The notes: generated by a model not told the origin, from the letters alone. A stretch of 64,000 nucleotides of DNA from Zeus faber (GCA_960531495.1 OY482862.1:3636035-3700034), one strand, 5' to 3'. Counted from the stretch's first letter, positions 32,762-45,656 are shown. Made by a program: numbers and translations.

Positions 32762-33102
32762 TGTGGCAGACGAGGGGGCGTGGTTTTGGTCTGCAGGTGA
32801 TGGCACTGGCTTCTTCCCGCCGCACCACAGCTGTACCGGGTCAGCCTAATCAGCCTCATTAGGTCAGACCCGGCTGGAGGAGCTTTCTTATGTGTTGTTT
32901 TGTCTTGCAGGGGGGATTGCGTGGTGTGAGCCACACAGACCCTGACGCCAATTGTTTTCATTGCGATTTTATGTTCCCCTTTTGGCCAGCGAGCCTTTCT
33001 GTTTACCATAATTGATAAAGACTCACGCCTTGTTGGCGTCACAATGCCGAAAAGACTCAGTCTCTCTCCCTAAACCCATACTGGTGAGTAGAGACTCCCA
33101 CA
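32762..33102 (+). mobile_element. Solo LTR of gypsy type (fossil)
   Basis: 341 bp from TGTGGCAGACGAGGGGGCG to GAGACTCCCACA, with TG...CA ends. TATAC is repeated exactly on both sides (32757-32761 and 33103-33107), a 5-bp target duplication. The TGTGGCAGAC start is shared with the LTRs at 28253-30689, but the bodies differ. No internal part remains, as after recombination between LTRs. Confidence 0.85.
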
Positions 33103-33107
33103 TATAC

Positions 33108-34175
33108 ATTGCATATATTACAAAAGGACATGGAGAGGGAGAACTGGTTACATAAAAACACACCAGTTATGGAGGTAGGATGCTGTTGTTCTGCGAGATA
33201 ATTGAGAGGGCGGAAGAGCGACTGTTCTGCACTAATCTCAAGAGCTTGTTTAACTACTGATGCAAGAAACTCCCTCAGGAGCAGATATGTTAGCATTAAA
33301 CATGGCTGTAATACCATCCTGTCGCCATAAAGGGTTGAACACGCAGAGAACAATTTGAGTGTGAAAGTTTTCGAAGCCACAAATTACTACTAAGTACCTC
33401 CATGTCCTGGATCCCGGGCTCTTGGTCAGCGAGTTGCAGTAACCCTCCATGAATAAATATTTTCAACTGAATTTGGAATGAGATCAAAAAGCTAATGAAG
33501 GACACCACTAGTCATCTAGGGCCATCGTTATCTGATAGTACTCCATTCAGAGGAAATGTTTTTGTTCAATCTAGTAAATGGCTCAAGGTTGATATCATGA
33601 AGACAGCCTTATCACTGGCATGCAATCTCACAGTATTGCAATATCTACAGTTTATAATAACTCATCAGAGAAATGACGAACTGCTTTCTGACAACAGATA
33701 AGGTACTTTATATTCCAATACTGATTTCACAAGATAAATCTATTATCATCATTATTTATTTCTGTAAATAGCACCAACGGTTGGCTTTTTAATAGATGAC
33801 ATTGACCACCAGCTCTTATCGGACGTCTGCAGTATTATCAGCAATGTTTTCCATTTCCAGAACATTTTGGAAGAAATCTCAAAATGAGGTTACTGTACAG
33901 ACAAAGCAAAAGAAAAGTACATTTTTATTTGGTCAAGCAAATTAATTTACTGCAGATGAGTTTTCTGCAACAGGCTCCTTTACCATATGAGGGAAAATAT
34001 ATGTTTGTATCAATACTTTTTTGAAAGAGACAAAAGAGGAATTTGCCCTGTTTCAAAAGCAAATCAATTTGCAGGACCGAGGTTGATCTCCCCCCACCAG
34101 CCTATTGTGTTTGTCCATTAAGGGTTATCTTACCTCATCTAATATGGAAAGAAAGCCGTGCCCCTCTAACTCCAG

Positions 34176-34177
<2 letters not shown>
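33108..34177. other. Unassigned 1-kb stretch
   Basis: Balanced, unique-looking sequence. The 107-aa minus frame at 33057-33380 starts inside the LTR and has no known domain. No splice or promoter arrangement that I would defend. Confidence 0.4.

Positions 34178-34250
<73 letters not shown>
34178..34250. repeat. (GA)n microsatellite
   Basis: About 73 bp of pure GA/AG. Confidence 0.97.
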
Positions 34251-34253
<3 letters not shown>

Positions 34254-34637
34254 CGCACAAGTAGTTTGAGTACCACTAAAGAGGATAACATTGGCAAGAA
34301 AAGGGCTCCTACAATTCAGTGGTTTGGTTATTAATGTGTCTATTTAAGGTCCTAAGCCTTATGAACCTCCAATTTAAAATGTGTCAAAGTTACATGCACA
34401 GATGGCTGACAACACAAACATTTCTTCATGTGAAGCCATAGCACCCTCTGGAACACACTGAAAGCCAAACCATACATAGGCAGTCCAAAGCAAAGTGTCA
34501 GAAGTGGGTCTATTAATCCCAAACCAAAATCCATGTGCACACAAGTAGTCAAGTGGCCTACATCAGCCGCTAATGATAGTAGGAACACATAGGAATAAAT
34601 GAATCTTAAAGTACGCCTGATCTAATTTTATTCCATA
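34251..34637. other. Unassigned sequence
   Basis: Unique-looking, no motif recognised. Confidence 0.4.
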
Positions 34638-35545
34638 CTGTGGCAAGTAATGGGGGCGGAAATAATGGAAACATATAACAACATATCAATATCAAGAAAC
34701 TATCAAGGTTGAGGAACAGCTGCAGTGCTTCTTAGAATCCAGTTTTGCCATCCATCCTGACCTGTATTTAGTAGAGTATTGGATTATTTCTCAGCAACAA
34801 AAAATTAGCCTCTGCTTCTTTAACCGATGAAGAAGGTAGAAATCTACTTCACACCTCTTCACTCCAGGAGGGTGAGTGCATCCTGGTGTTCATGAAAGCA
34901 TTCTTAGTTTTGTTTAGCAGTTTGTATGGAGGTAATATCATTCTGCATTATGGGAACATCATGAGAGAACAGTGTTTGCGCCATAGGGTGCATCTGGTCT
35001 TGGTCATAGGCCAAGCTTAATAATTGCTCTGCATGGTTGTGTCCATTACACAACCATGCAGAGCAATTACTGGACCCTATTGGACTCTCACAAGATGACT
35101 GCTCATACCATTACAGATCCCCCACCATGTTTAACTGTTATGCAATGCAAGATACATTGTAGGTTCAAGGCATCCTTTCTCTTGACATAAATCCATCTGA
35201 ATCTAGGAAAATTGGCGAAAAATGGTTCCAGGTTTTGAGCTCCTTACACCAAATAATGTGTCTTTGTGCAAATCGCTTTTTGAATGACAGCCCTGTCATA
35301 CATTTCAGCTTGGTGAATGTATGTAGTTTTTGAGACTTGCTCACAGATGTGCTGATTCAATTCTGCAGTACGTTTAAGGCCATGCTTCTGTGGAATTTAT
35401 CCACTATCTTGTAAAGTGCCTGTCTATCCCTGTCAGTGAGCCTCTCTGCTGATAGAGTTTGTCCATGTTGAGAATGCCTCTTTACTGCAGTGTGCTCATG
35501 AGATAATTGACTTGTATATGAATTATGACAATCCACTTATTACTT
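34638..35545 (-). mobile_element. Decayed Tc1-like transposon
   Basis: Minus strand: AERLTDRDRQALYKIVDKF (about 35450), then FKKRFAQRHIIWCKE, DALNLQC, VKHGGGSVMV (about 35140-35110), AQTLFSHDVPIMQNDITSIQ (about 34960-34915). These correspond to the HTH end, the linker, the GGGSVMVWG core and the second catalytic Asp region (family QDDNAPIHTA, here QNDITSIQTA) of Tc1 transposases. Many stops. The left terminus is CTGTGGCAAGTAATGGGGGC after TA at 34636-34637; the right terminus was not found. Much older than the element at 30844. Confidence 0.8.
35021..35069. repeat. Perfect 22-bp inverted repeat, 5-base loop
   Basis: The left arm 35021-35042 (TAATTGCTCTGCATGG...) is exactly complementary to 35048-35069 around the loop CCATT. 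It lies in the Tc1 relic, just after the GGGSVMV region. One arm repeats the expected transposase segment and the other is an inverted extra copy. Confidence 0.97.
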
Positions 35546-36400
35546 CACCAGATGTGCTTTGGAAAAATATTGGATTGAAATTCTAATTTTTCTGCATACT
35601 CATGCAGCACTGCTGGTAATAATCAGAAGGCATACAAGATAATATATAATTTGACAATTCCAGGCATATATTCATATCTGCAAATTATACTGCAAACACA
35701 ATTTAATTTGGTTGTGCTAAATGTGCACAAAGCCATGTTCCATGACATAACAACAGAAAAGCAATCTACTGGAACAAGGCACACAAAGGGGTACACGACT
35801 GGACAAACTTGCTACACAGCGCACATTAAACATGCAGGGGGTGGAAAAATTATATTACCCCAACTGTGAATGTTGTTAAAGCTGTCTAGCACTGTCGGGC
35901 AATTATTGGGCAAATCATTCTTATATGACGTACTCCGTCATATAGTCTTCATACTCCATATTCATCAAAGGAGAGACATCTATATATTGAGAATGGCAGC
36001 AAGGTTAGCTTTGGAACACAGGATATTCATATATTCAGGCGGAACAACAAGTGAGTAGTAACTGAGTAGTACTACTTAGAGGCCGCTGTTGATAAGTGAT
36101 GACAAATATGAACCAGGAAGCTATTGACAACGGGATAGAACATAATAATATAGCATCATATAAGCACTGATATTGAAAGAAGTGGACATACTTTTACAAT
36201 TTGAGGATAAGGCTTTCTGGATACTGTGTACTAAAAACTGTAATAACGTGTTATAATGTGTAATATCTATCACTGTTAGTTTTTCAAAATGTTCAAAATC
36301 AAGGGAGCCCTCGATAGACAACTTGGCTTGACTCATGAACAAAGTTCATTGAGTACTCTGTGATATTGGGTTTCTTTTTTTCTTTTCTTCTTTTTCTCCT
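35546..36400. other. Unassigned sequence with a small hairpin
   Basis: AT-rich. A perfect 9-bp inverted repeat TATATGACG / CGTCATATA with loop TACTC lies at 35922-35944. CAGGGGGTGGAAAAATTAT near 35836 resembles a Tc1 terminus, but no partner was found. Confidence 0.45.
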
Positions 36401-37460
36401 GTCATTCAGTCCACCCTGGATGGGGCCAGTTACTTACTGAACATTCCATCACCTCACATTCGGAGCCAGTGACTATAAAAACACTGCAGGCCGCACCCTG
36501 CCAATAATACCGATGTCTCTGAGTGATCTGAGTCTGGCATCCGCAACAGACTCCATTAAAACCAATTAAAGCTGTCGTTTCAGCAGGAACGGCCCTTGAT
36601 TCACCGCAGAGGGCGGCGTTTCCCCTCATAAAAACACACGTTTACCATTCAGCTGCCGGGTTTTATTTGTGGCCAAGTCCAAGAGCAAACAGTGCCAAGT
36701 CATATTTTCAGTGTTGATATTCATTCGGTCTCCACTGGCGGACAGTTTCGCAGTTATTATCTCTAACTGGCGGCCAGGGTCTGTTTTATTGCTCTCCACT
36801 CTTGCAACTATTGCAACGTCTTGCATGCAAATGAGAAATCTTGGCCAAGTCAAAAATGTGAAGAAGCTCCTTATGTCGTTTTAACATTTTGTTTTGTTTT
36901 TCGGAGCACGTGTTGTCTACCTGTCTGTCGTTTCCTTCTCCCTTTAGTCTGCACATGCATGCGCGCACACACAAACACAGAAATTTGCGTGCACTCATGC
37001 ATGAATATGCATGGACGATATTACCAGCGCTGAAAGAACAAAGCCAGATGTAGATGGCTGTAATTAAGATGCACTTGGGCTCATCTGAGATTTAAAGTTT
37101 CCAGTTTACTCGGCTACGAATGCGCAGCTGGAAATCGCCTTTTGGAGGGTCTGATTAGTTTCCTTTCGTTAGGAAATTGGGCGCCCACGCGTCTAGCCTC
37201 GTGCACCTCAAAGCATTCTTTCCAGTCCTTATTAACCCTGCAGGCGCTACGGCGTTGTGACAGCAGCAGATTGTAATTTCTATGTAGGAGACGGGGAGCT
37301 TATTCGCGCTACAGTAGTATATGACGATCTGTCTCTTCTCTGGCGTGAGACTGCGTATTAATTAACCTAATTTAACAGGGATTTTTCAGACGTCCTATTT
37401 ACCCTCTCTCCCACAGACTGTTGTAGCAGTTTCGGTATAATCGATGCTGAAACACGTTTC
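36401..37460. other. Unique stretch, candidate regulatory DNA
   Basis: No repeats or coding frames. A perfect POU octamer ATGCAAAT at 36825-36832 sits in a balanced block (36600-36880). A homeodomain-type TATTAATTAACC lies near 37350. This is where the window turns from element-rich to element-poor. Regulatory function is inferred from appearance only. Confidence 0.3.
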
Positions 37461-39959
37461 GCTATGAGCCATCCCTAAGATTTATTTTTGCACAAAGGAC
37501 AGCGATGTAACCTTCATGGTCGCGTTGTTTCTTTGGTTTCACTTAACATTACAAAACCATTATTAGAGTGTTATTACTGTGCCATTATGAACTATATAAT
37601 ATTTGGAATAACAATGTGTAAAATCACATTGATACACATTGCTACTTGCTGTGGCAGATGCTGTACTTGTGTAATGTAAGCATATATTTTGAGGTACATA
37701 ATTACAACAGAGCACACAGCAGATACACTTTTTTTCTGTCACTTATTCACACTGGCTTAAATTAAGCCCAGTGTAATTACATATACACTTCTCTTAATAG
37801 TAAACTTGTTCTGGACCTCAACTTGGTGCTTAGAAGCCTCAGATCAAGGTATCTTGCATTCCGTAGGTTTTGGTGAAGGCTAATGTACACAATGTTCCAT
37901 GATGTAAGTACAGAGTATCAATATGTTGTTAGACATTATTACTCAATATATTACATTGTATTTAATGGTATAGATACAGTGTAACAATTTTTGCAATTTA
38001 AAGTCAATCATTGGACATTATTGTATGTTATAAACAAAAATAGGCTTTTATTTCTGTATTGCTCAGAAGAGGCATGAAGAGAAAGACAGACTGTAAGTAA
38101 GAATGAAAGAAAGAGTGAAAAAAATTACACCAAGACCCGCGTGACTCATCAAAAAGCGCAGCGGTGAATAAGCAATCGATTTGGTTGGCGGGAGGTCGGA
38201 GCTCAAGCTGAAATTGGGCATTAAAATGACACAGTCCATTGCTCCTGCTGGCTAGATTCCTCTTCATGTCGAGGGTGGGGGACGGCGGGGGAGAAGACTC
38301 CGTGAGACTACATGATTAATACTCACAATCAGGCGGAGACACTCGCCTCCTTCAGCCGCAACTGTCCGGGTCTGTCAGACAGAATTACGCAGAGATCTCA
38401 ACGCAAAAAAAAAATCTAATCGTGTAATTGGAACTCGGGAATGCTCAGCTGGGGTCGACACCAACGTGAGGAGTTTTAGATCAAAGGTGATGGGAGAAAA
38501 GGAAAACAGTCAAATATAATGACAAAGGCATTTGACGGGACTTGGCGCTAACCGACCGAGTAAGGAGATGATTGATGCTGGATAAGTTAAAAAGTCCACC
38601 GGAGTTGAAATAGCTTTATTGAACTACCTATAAAAAATAAAATTAAAGCCGGGACTCAAACGCGGTCCCGGACAGTTTATGGCCCGTCATGTTGCCATTG
38701 ATCACAGGACTCCTGTGCTCTGGACTTTAAATGTTCATCTGTCTCTGCCTCGCGTCGAGGAATAAACGCAATCTACTTCCGAAAAAAGTGTCAAGGGCCA
38801 TTTCCAAGAGCAATTTGGTCTAAATGAACCTGCCTCCCCTCAGCACTGTGTCTGTCACGCTGTACATCTGTCAGTTCCGCTCTTGGCTTTGACTGTGGCT
38901 GTCGCTTGTACTCACTTGAGCTAAGTGAGAAATTAAGGATGCTGCTCATGTGGAGAAGCTGTTTTTTTTTGTTTGTTTTCGGGGCGGGGAAAACTGTGTA
39001 GGAATCCAATTTAAGCTTGGAAAATCATTTAAAACAAGTGAAGGCCATGTTTTTGAGAATTAGACCAAATGGAACCTCCCTTTTCTTCCTTCCATGCTCA
39101 GGTCCAACGTAGTCCCGATGTCTTGTGTATTTCATGTAGCACCAGCACCTTCGTTTATCACCAACTATCCGCAAAACCTAATTTATTTTCGCCTTCCTGG
39201 TGATAAATTAGGTTTATAGGAGAGTGTGGGGAGAATCTATTATCTTCTGTTTTCTCTCTTCAAATACAAAACGAGAGGAGAATTGACCATCCCTCAGATC
39301 CTTTCAGCCACAATAATAAACATTTAGTCACTCATAATAGGCACACACACACATGCACGCACCCAGCACTTTCTCCTCATGGACTGAATGACAATGGGAG
39401 CATATGTCCTGTCTGGCATCCCCGGCGCCAAATTGACGCTTACGCACCACGTCATCCATCGGAAGGGGGGCCTTGACGGCGAACGCCGTAGCCATGTTCA
39501 AAAGCAAGTTCCTCTCCTCTTTTTGTCTCAAGTCTTCCCCGCTGATTTTCCCAAGCTGCTCCGAGGAGTAAGATTGGATGGTCGTGTGCATGTAACAAAA
39601 AAAAGAATAAAAGGGAAAGCATGGAAATTCAATCTGCACAGTCGAATTGACGCTGATCCCCTCGACGGTCGGTGACGGAACAGATGGTATTACACTATGA
39701 GGACAACGCTATTAACAGCTCCATCCATTGTGCGCGGGGATCATGAGAGCGGCACCGCCGACACGGAGGAGGAGACTCAGAGACAAAATTGTCCGATGGC
39801 CGCTCTCTGCCAGTCAGACAGCAAACAAGCGGCGAGCTGAGGCGTTGCTCGCGCCGAACCGCAATCTAGAAGCCTCGACGTGCAACCATCAACCACACTC
39901 CCCAACCCCCTTGTCCCGAGCTCTGAAATCCCCTCCCTGTGTCAGGCTGCGAATCGTAA
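37461..39959. other. Unassigned 2.5-kb stretch
   Basis: Unique-looking. It includes an A-rich run (38404-38414), a short CA tract near 39342, and overlapping inverted repeats at 39154-39215. Short frames such as 39388-39675 plus and 39328-39639 minus mirror each other and have no domains. Confidence 0.4.
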
Positions 39960-40240
39960 AGATCCGTGAATCATTGTGCAATTCCTACTGAAAGCCTTCT
40001 TGATTGATAGCATATTTGGGGAGCGAGGCAAAGTTAAGTGCTGTATGAATATTTCAGATCCCCGTTGTCTAATTACCGAGCACTTAATTAGAGTGATTAA
40101 GAATTTAGAGAGAGTTTCTGCTGTGGTAAGTATAAAGACGAAATAGTAGCTGTCAGCCCCGCTGAAAATATGAAAGGGAGATTCTTAGACGCCGCGACAC
40201 CTTATCTTGGCTTTGCGTTTAAAAGGTGAACTTGTAGCAC
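39960..40240. other. Candidate conserved noncoding block
   Basis: Two TAATTA homeodomain cores 15 bp apart (40070-40075 and 40085-40090), followed by GTGATTAAG. Surrounding sequence is balanced and free of repeats. Looks like an enhancer-type block; no conservation data. Confidence 0.3.
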
Positions 40241-42100
40241 ATTATGTACATAGGGGGAGTTAATGGCCACAGTGAGGTGAGCATGGGGATCATTTTCAAA
40301 ATGGACATTAATTGCAGAAACTCATTTTGTTCCTTTGTGCGCGGGCTAAAAGCTTTTCAGAGTACAATGCCAGATATTAATCAAAAGCGGGAGTACCGGA
40401 CAAATCCAGCTTACTGGAAGCAAAGTGCAAAAGTTGAATGTCCTGTAGCCCTGCAGCTGACAAAGTCGAAGTCCTGCAGGTGACATTGGAAAATGTCACT
40501 CCAACTCCAGATGTGAAGGAAATGAGCGTTAACCCTAGAATAACAGAACTTTGATCGCTAACTTTGACGCTTTGATGTGAGCTTTGATTTCTGGAAATTC
40601 AAAGACATCTTAATGAAGCTTCACCGTCGCTATTTGGCTCTTCCCAGAAACCCGTTCTAGGAAGCTGCACAATCATTTTCGGTCGTGCCAGTTTCCGAAG
40701 CAACTCTCCATAGATTTGAACATCCGTATGGCATGGGGGAGGCCTTCTTTTTCCTCTCCTCCCTGGTTAAAATCATCCTTGGGGACATGATGGATATATT
40801 CCTGTTAGGATCAAGAACAGCCACAGAATTTTACTTAATGCGGCCTAGTCCTAAACTACACTAAACTGCCGCTTCCTTGCACTTTCAGAGCAATCAGGTA
40901 AAGTCACCAAACACAAAAAGGAGCATTTCAAAAAACAAAACTGATACATTTCCTTCCAACACTTTTCTGTGCTGTTGAAATTCAATTTCTCCGGACAGTG
41001 CCATCACAGGGTCTCAGGACAAATTTGAAATGGCGTCCCCGGTATCTTCGGTAGGAGATAAGATGATGATGCCGTCTGGGGCCGGCATTCGCCGTTTACT
41101 CCATATAGAGCAGGAGGGAGCGCAGGGCGCATTCTCATCCCTCCGCGTGTGAGATTAGAAAAGCCGTTTCCAAATACAGCTGGCCCTCCCACGGGGGAGA
41201 TCGCAGCGGAAGATGCTCATTCCCCGGAGTGGCTGGTCGACAGCCATCTCACCCCCTTTGATAAGCTCTCATGGGCTGCCTGTGCTCTCAATCAGCGTCT
41301 ATATGTCCACCCTGCCGCCTGACTCCTGCCCCCCCCCATTTCCACTTCATTGAGGAGGAGGGCAGAAGCACCATTAGAGCTTCTGCCCCGCGCCGCCACT
41401 CCCCAAAAGGAGACCTCGTGCTCCACGAAGTGGAGGGGGGGGGGGTTCTTCATATGATTGAAAATTGAAAACGATGAAATGTCCAAAGAATTTTTTGTTT
41501 GTTTTTTTAAGCCAGCAAAGAGCGGGAGGTTCTTGTTCTTACAGGTATAGTCAACCCCCCCCCGCCGTAACATTATTTGCCCCATTTAAAATGATTGCTC
41601 CCTTATCTGGTCTGAGCAAAGACTCGCTGCCAGGAGCAAAGCATTTAATAGGATACGGCTGAGCTTATTGGAGGCAAAGGTGAAACAGCTTTTGAGGATA
41701 AACACAGCCTAATATTTTTCTATCTGGCAATGAATAAAAATAACGATGAATGAACCCCTGTGATGGCTATTCACTTTTCATCGTGGGAAATATATAGATT
41801 TTTATGTTTTGTCTCCATCTTTGCTGAGAGCTTATTCCCTTCAAGCAATTTCGCCGTCGCACAGTTTCAGGGCAGAGACAAAGTTACAACTAGGGCAGAG
41901 TAAAGTCAAAGGTGGCTTATTAAAACAACAAGACGACTCACCATTTGCAGAGCTCCACATGCAACATTTCACTGTTGTTTTTGTTTATTCCTTTAACCAG
42001 AGCCCGGGGAATTCAAATTAATTAAGCTCCATATTTTTTTCATCGGTGTATCAGAACAGGGCATATTGCCTCCATTAGCCATACAGTCAACAGATGGATA
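40241..42100. other. Unique stretch, candidate noncoding blocks
   Basis: GC-rich patch 41020-41440 with G and C homopolymers (41434-41443, 41557-41564). AT-rich homeodomain-like AAATTAATTAAGC near 42010-42025. No repeat family. Frames at 41271-41585 on both strands are composition-driven. Confidence 0.35.
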
Positions 42101-44300
42101 TTGATAGTGATACTGTAAGTAAAATAGCAGGCTGTATTGATTTACAGTTGCCAATCAAATTAGTTTTATCCTTATTATCATTATACTGATAAAGTGGGTG
42201 CTAGAAAAAAAAATTATGACCAATATGCCTTGTGTCTCAATGCGTCAGAGACAGTTGGGTGCAACGCCTGTTAAAGTCAACTGGAAAAGAAGAAGTTACC
42301 TCAGACCAAGAAAGTCTGAATCAATTGCAATTGCAACAGCAGTTGAACTGCCGTGGAGTTTTTAAATTCAGCGGCGGTGGAGCAGTCACTCCAAGGTGAT
42401 TCCTTACAGATTGGGACAATAGGACCTATTGACTTTGTTCATTATTAATTCAGTTTCAAGCTCATGGGAGCTTCAGCATCATTCCAGAGGCAGAAATGAG
42501 AAAATAGTACATCCAGAGGAGTAATACTTTCTGGATTTTCTCTTTTGGGCCCTGCCCGTCAATAGCTACAGCAAGGAGATGGAGGTTTCCGATACAGGGT
42601 CAGGACACGAGGCAGCAGTGGGACTCTGGGAAGGTATTCCCCTGGTGAAATAGCTCTGAAGGAGATTTTTAGGGGAAGATATATTGTTTTAAATGTCAGG
42701 AAATACAGGACTGCGCAGTGAGCGGCCAATGGGCTGCTAAACTTTAAAAAACCTTTTGAGCTCAGAGATGTTGAACATTAGTGGAGAATTTGTGCACCTT
42801 ATTTCATTGACGTGATGCCATTTGAACAAAAACATAAACCTCACCGGTCGTAAATCCTTTATCTTCCCAAAGCCTCCTCAAAGATCAAGTTATTTGTCTG
42901 TTGTAAACATTGTGTAATTAGCGTTAAGATGGTCAATAATCTTAACAGCTCACTACAAATTTTTGCTGCCGTGCACAATGGGCCAATAATGAGACGCTGG
43001 GGGAAAGAAATGCTGCAAACACAAATAGGATTATAGCAATTCAATATTTCTCCACACTGTGAGATGTTCAAAGTTATACGCATACTGATAAATCAGCAGC
43101 TGTTATCGCACAATCCATAGTCCATCAAAAAATATAAAGTGTTATTTTGCTAGGTCGTCTGTGATTCTGTCGATAAAAGAGTGGAGCTCATGTTGACTTT
43201 CATCCTGTTGATCGCTGTTTAAACTGAAAACCTCAATCACAGACGGTCCATTTCTGAAAGTAATGGCCTTTTTTGACAAAGAAGAAAAAGCGGTGAAAAC
43301 AAAACAACAAATAAAAATACATAATAACATAATAACTTGGATGTATCCTGGGCTACACTGTCAATAGAAAGTGCTTTTTCGTCAGAACAGCCGCAGTGTT
43401 TTGTATTGGATTGTTGAGTTCGGGCAAGGTGCATTTCTCAGCATGCAAAAGAACAGCGAGATAAAATCAGCACATCAAAGCCGCCCATAAAGCTCAATTT
43501 AAGCAGACGCTGCAAAAGATCTGTGGGGAAAGGTATTTCACTGATAGGGCCGAGCTTGAATTAATCCACTCTGCAATAAAGTGGAGTGATTTGTCATTAT
43601 AATCGACCCAGATAGAACCGCACACATACGGTCTTATGTAAAAGAAGAAAACTTGAAATTCAATTTTCTCAGGAAGTAAGTTATCAGTGCCTGTGAATGA
43701 GACACAAAAGACAACTGTAGAGATGCTTTTCGAAATTTTATTTCACAATAAAAAAAGTGGGGAAAAATCTTGATGGAAGTCCAAAAGCTCTGGAGTCTTT
43801 CCTCCTTCCTTTCAAACAAAGATCTCCACAGCTGAATAAACTTACCGAGCTGTCCGAATCTGCAACACTCTATTGCAAAGCAGCTGAGTGAAATAAATGG
43901 ATAAACAAATCAACAAATAAACACCGTGAGCTAGGCAGTTGTGCAGCGTGCATGCTTGTCATCTTTCCTACATTTATGAATACAGCAAATAGGCACTATT
44001 GTCACATCGGCCCTGCATGTACCGGCTGGACAGCTTGTGGAGTCAGACAAACACAGCAGAAGTCTTAAGGCGGAGGCCACCAATGATGAGCCGGCTCCGG
44101 AGGCAGATGCGGCACATTTGGTAGTCTGTCCAAGCTTATCAGCAAGCTCCCGTGCTCAGGCACATATGCTCCAGCTGTCCCACCAGGAGGACCTACCCCT
44201 CCCCTCCTCAACAGGAGGGCCCCAGGGAGCCGAGAGGAAGACATCTCCATACTGAGATTAGCTGAAGAAGAAGTGCGCCTCATATCATGTCAAAGTGACT
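42101..44300. other. Unassigned unique stretch
   Basis: No repeats or credible frames. A small 8-bp inverted repeat GTTAAGAT/ATCTTAAC lies near 42922-42945. ATGAGACGCTGGGGGAAAG and neighbours look unique. Confidence 0.4.
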
Positions 44301-44341
<41 letters not shown>

Positions 44342-44453
44342 GTGCGTGTGTGCGTGTGTGCGTGTGTGCGTGTGTGCGTGTGTGCGTGTGTGTGCGTGTG
44401 TGCGTGTGTGCGTGTGTGCGCGTGTGCGCGTGTGTGCGTGCGTGCGTGCGTGT
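44301..44453. repeat. (GT)n/(GTGTGC)n array
   Basis: About 150 bp of GT passing into TGTGTGCG and GCGT units. Alternating purine-pyrimidine throughout, hence of Z-DNA type. Cys/Val/Arg frames across it are artefacts. Confidence 0.96.
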
Positions 44454-45266
44454 TTGGTTTGGGTGAGTGAGGTACTAAGCCTGGTAGATGGTGTGATTTA
44501 GGAGGTGTGTAGGAGCATTACCTGCAATGACAACAGCTCCCAAAGTCTGTATCCCATTGACTTTGAAGTGGAGTCGTTTGATAGGGCGCGCCGGGAAAAA
44601 ACATGAGCCCATCCAAATGCGTGCGGATGCAAAGGGAACAGATGTTGTTTGTTAGTTTCATTCACTTTGAATTATCCCACAACATATTCTGACATGACCA
44701 AGGTGCCACGAAGTACGGCGTTCTTGCTGTGTTTTTTTTTGTTTTTTTTTTCATTATTTTTTTCAAGATTTAACATTACAAGCAATTGCGTTTTCTACAA
44801 GGCAGTGACAGTGGGGCGGGTATCGGTGAACACCCGAAAACACCTTAATCCTTCACCCGTCAAATATTGGACGACATCAGAACAGTTATTTTATTAAGCC
44901 GATAGCGACTCTTGTTGATCGGGCTCATCCAAGAAAGAACAGAAACTGTCCACAGTGAAATCACACCAAGTCCACGGTGCCTTGGGCCTCGCTGTGCAGC
45001 CATTGATCAGCCCCGTGCAATGAAACGCATTAATGAATTACCATTTCAAATCTGAAATCAAAGTATGGTAGTCTGAGTTTGGTAGAATAAAATTCAAATC
45101 CAGTGAGCAAGATAACGATCAACTGATCAAAATAATAATTGCAATTTTTAATTGACTCAAATTTGACCCTAAATAAAGATTCTTTTATTTAAAAACTATT
45201 GCATGAAGTCATAGCCATACAATTACTTCATTAATGAAAACAGAAACACAAAATAGTCAAATGAGC
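44454..45266. other. Unassigned sequence
   Basis: T-runs at 44730-44765, otherwise unique AT-rich sequence. Confidence 0.4.
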
Positions 45267-45322
45267 CAATCAAAATGAAGCAATCAAAATGAAGCGATCA
45301 AAATGAAGCGATCAAAATGAGG
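45267..45322. repeat. 14-bp tandem repeat, four units
   Basis: CAATCAAAATGAAG twice, then CGATCAAAATGAAG and CGATCAAAATGAGG. It abuts repeat D. Confidence 0.9.
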
Positions 45323-45656
45323 TGTAGCTTGCAGAGCTAGTTGTGTCAGACAACTCGACATCACCACATCCTTCCACATCCTGATGGGCCGGCCTATTTA
45401 AGCAGCCAATTCCTACTGCCCTACCTGCTGTGCTACCTGCTTTGCTTCACTCCACTTCTCCTGCAACCACCTGTTGGGCTCTACTCTTGTATTCAATGGG
45501 GAATTCAAGCTCATCTGTCCTATGTTTCTATCTCATGTAATTTGTGGCTTAAGAATGCTTATGTTTGCTGTACACCCCGCAGGGGCGGTGGAGTAGAGCC
45601 TAGATGTCAACCTCAAATGATTCAAAATAAAGATTTTTTATTTTGTAAATCTAACA
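45323..45656 (+). repeat. Repeat D, copy 1 (LTR-like)
   Basis: TGTAGCTTGCAGAGCTAGTT at the left, a TATTTAAGCAGCC box near 45397, AATAAAGATTTTT near 45625 and AATCTAACA at the right end give an LTR-like layout with TG...CA ends. Its first 180 bp match 62440-62625 inverted. No target duplication found, so LTR identity is tentative. If it is one, it is a broken old solo copy. Confidence 0.45.

Noticed and set aside
45323-45656. Target duplication for repeat D
   Set aside because: Flanks TGAGG and GTCTA do not match, so LTR status stays tentative.
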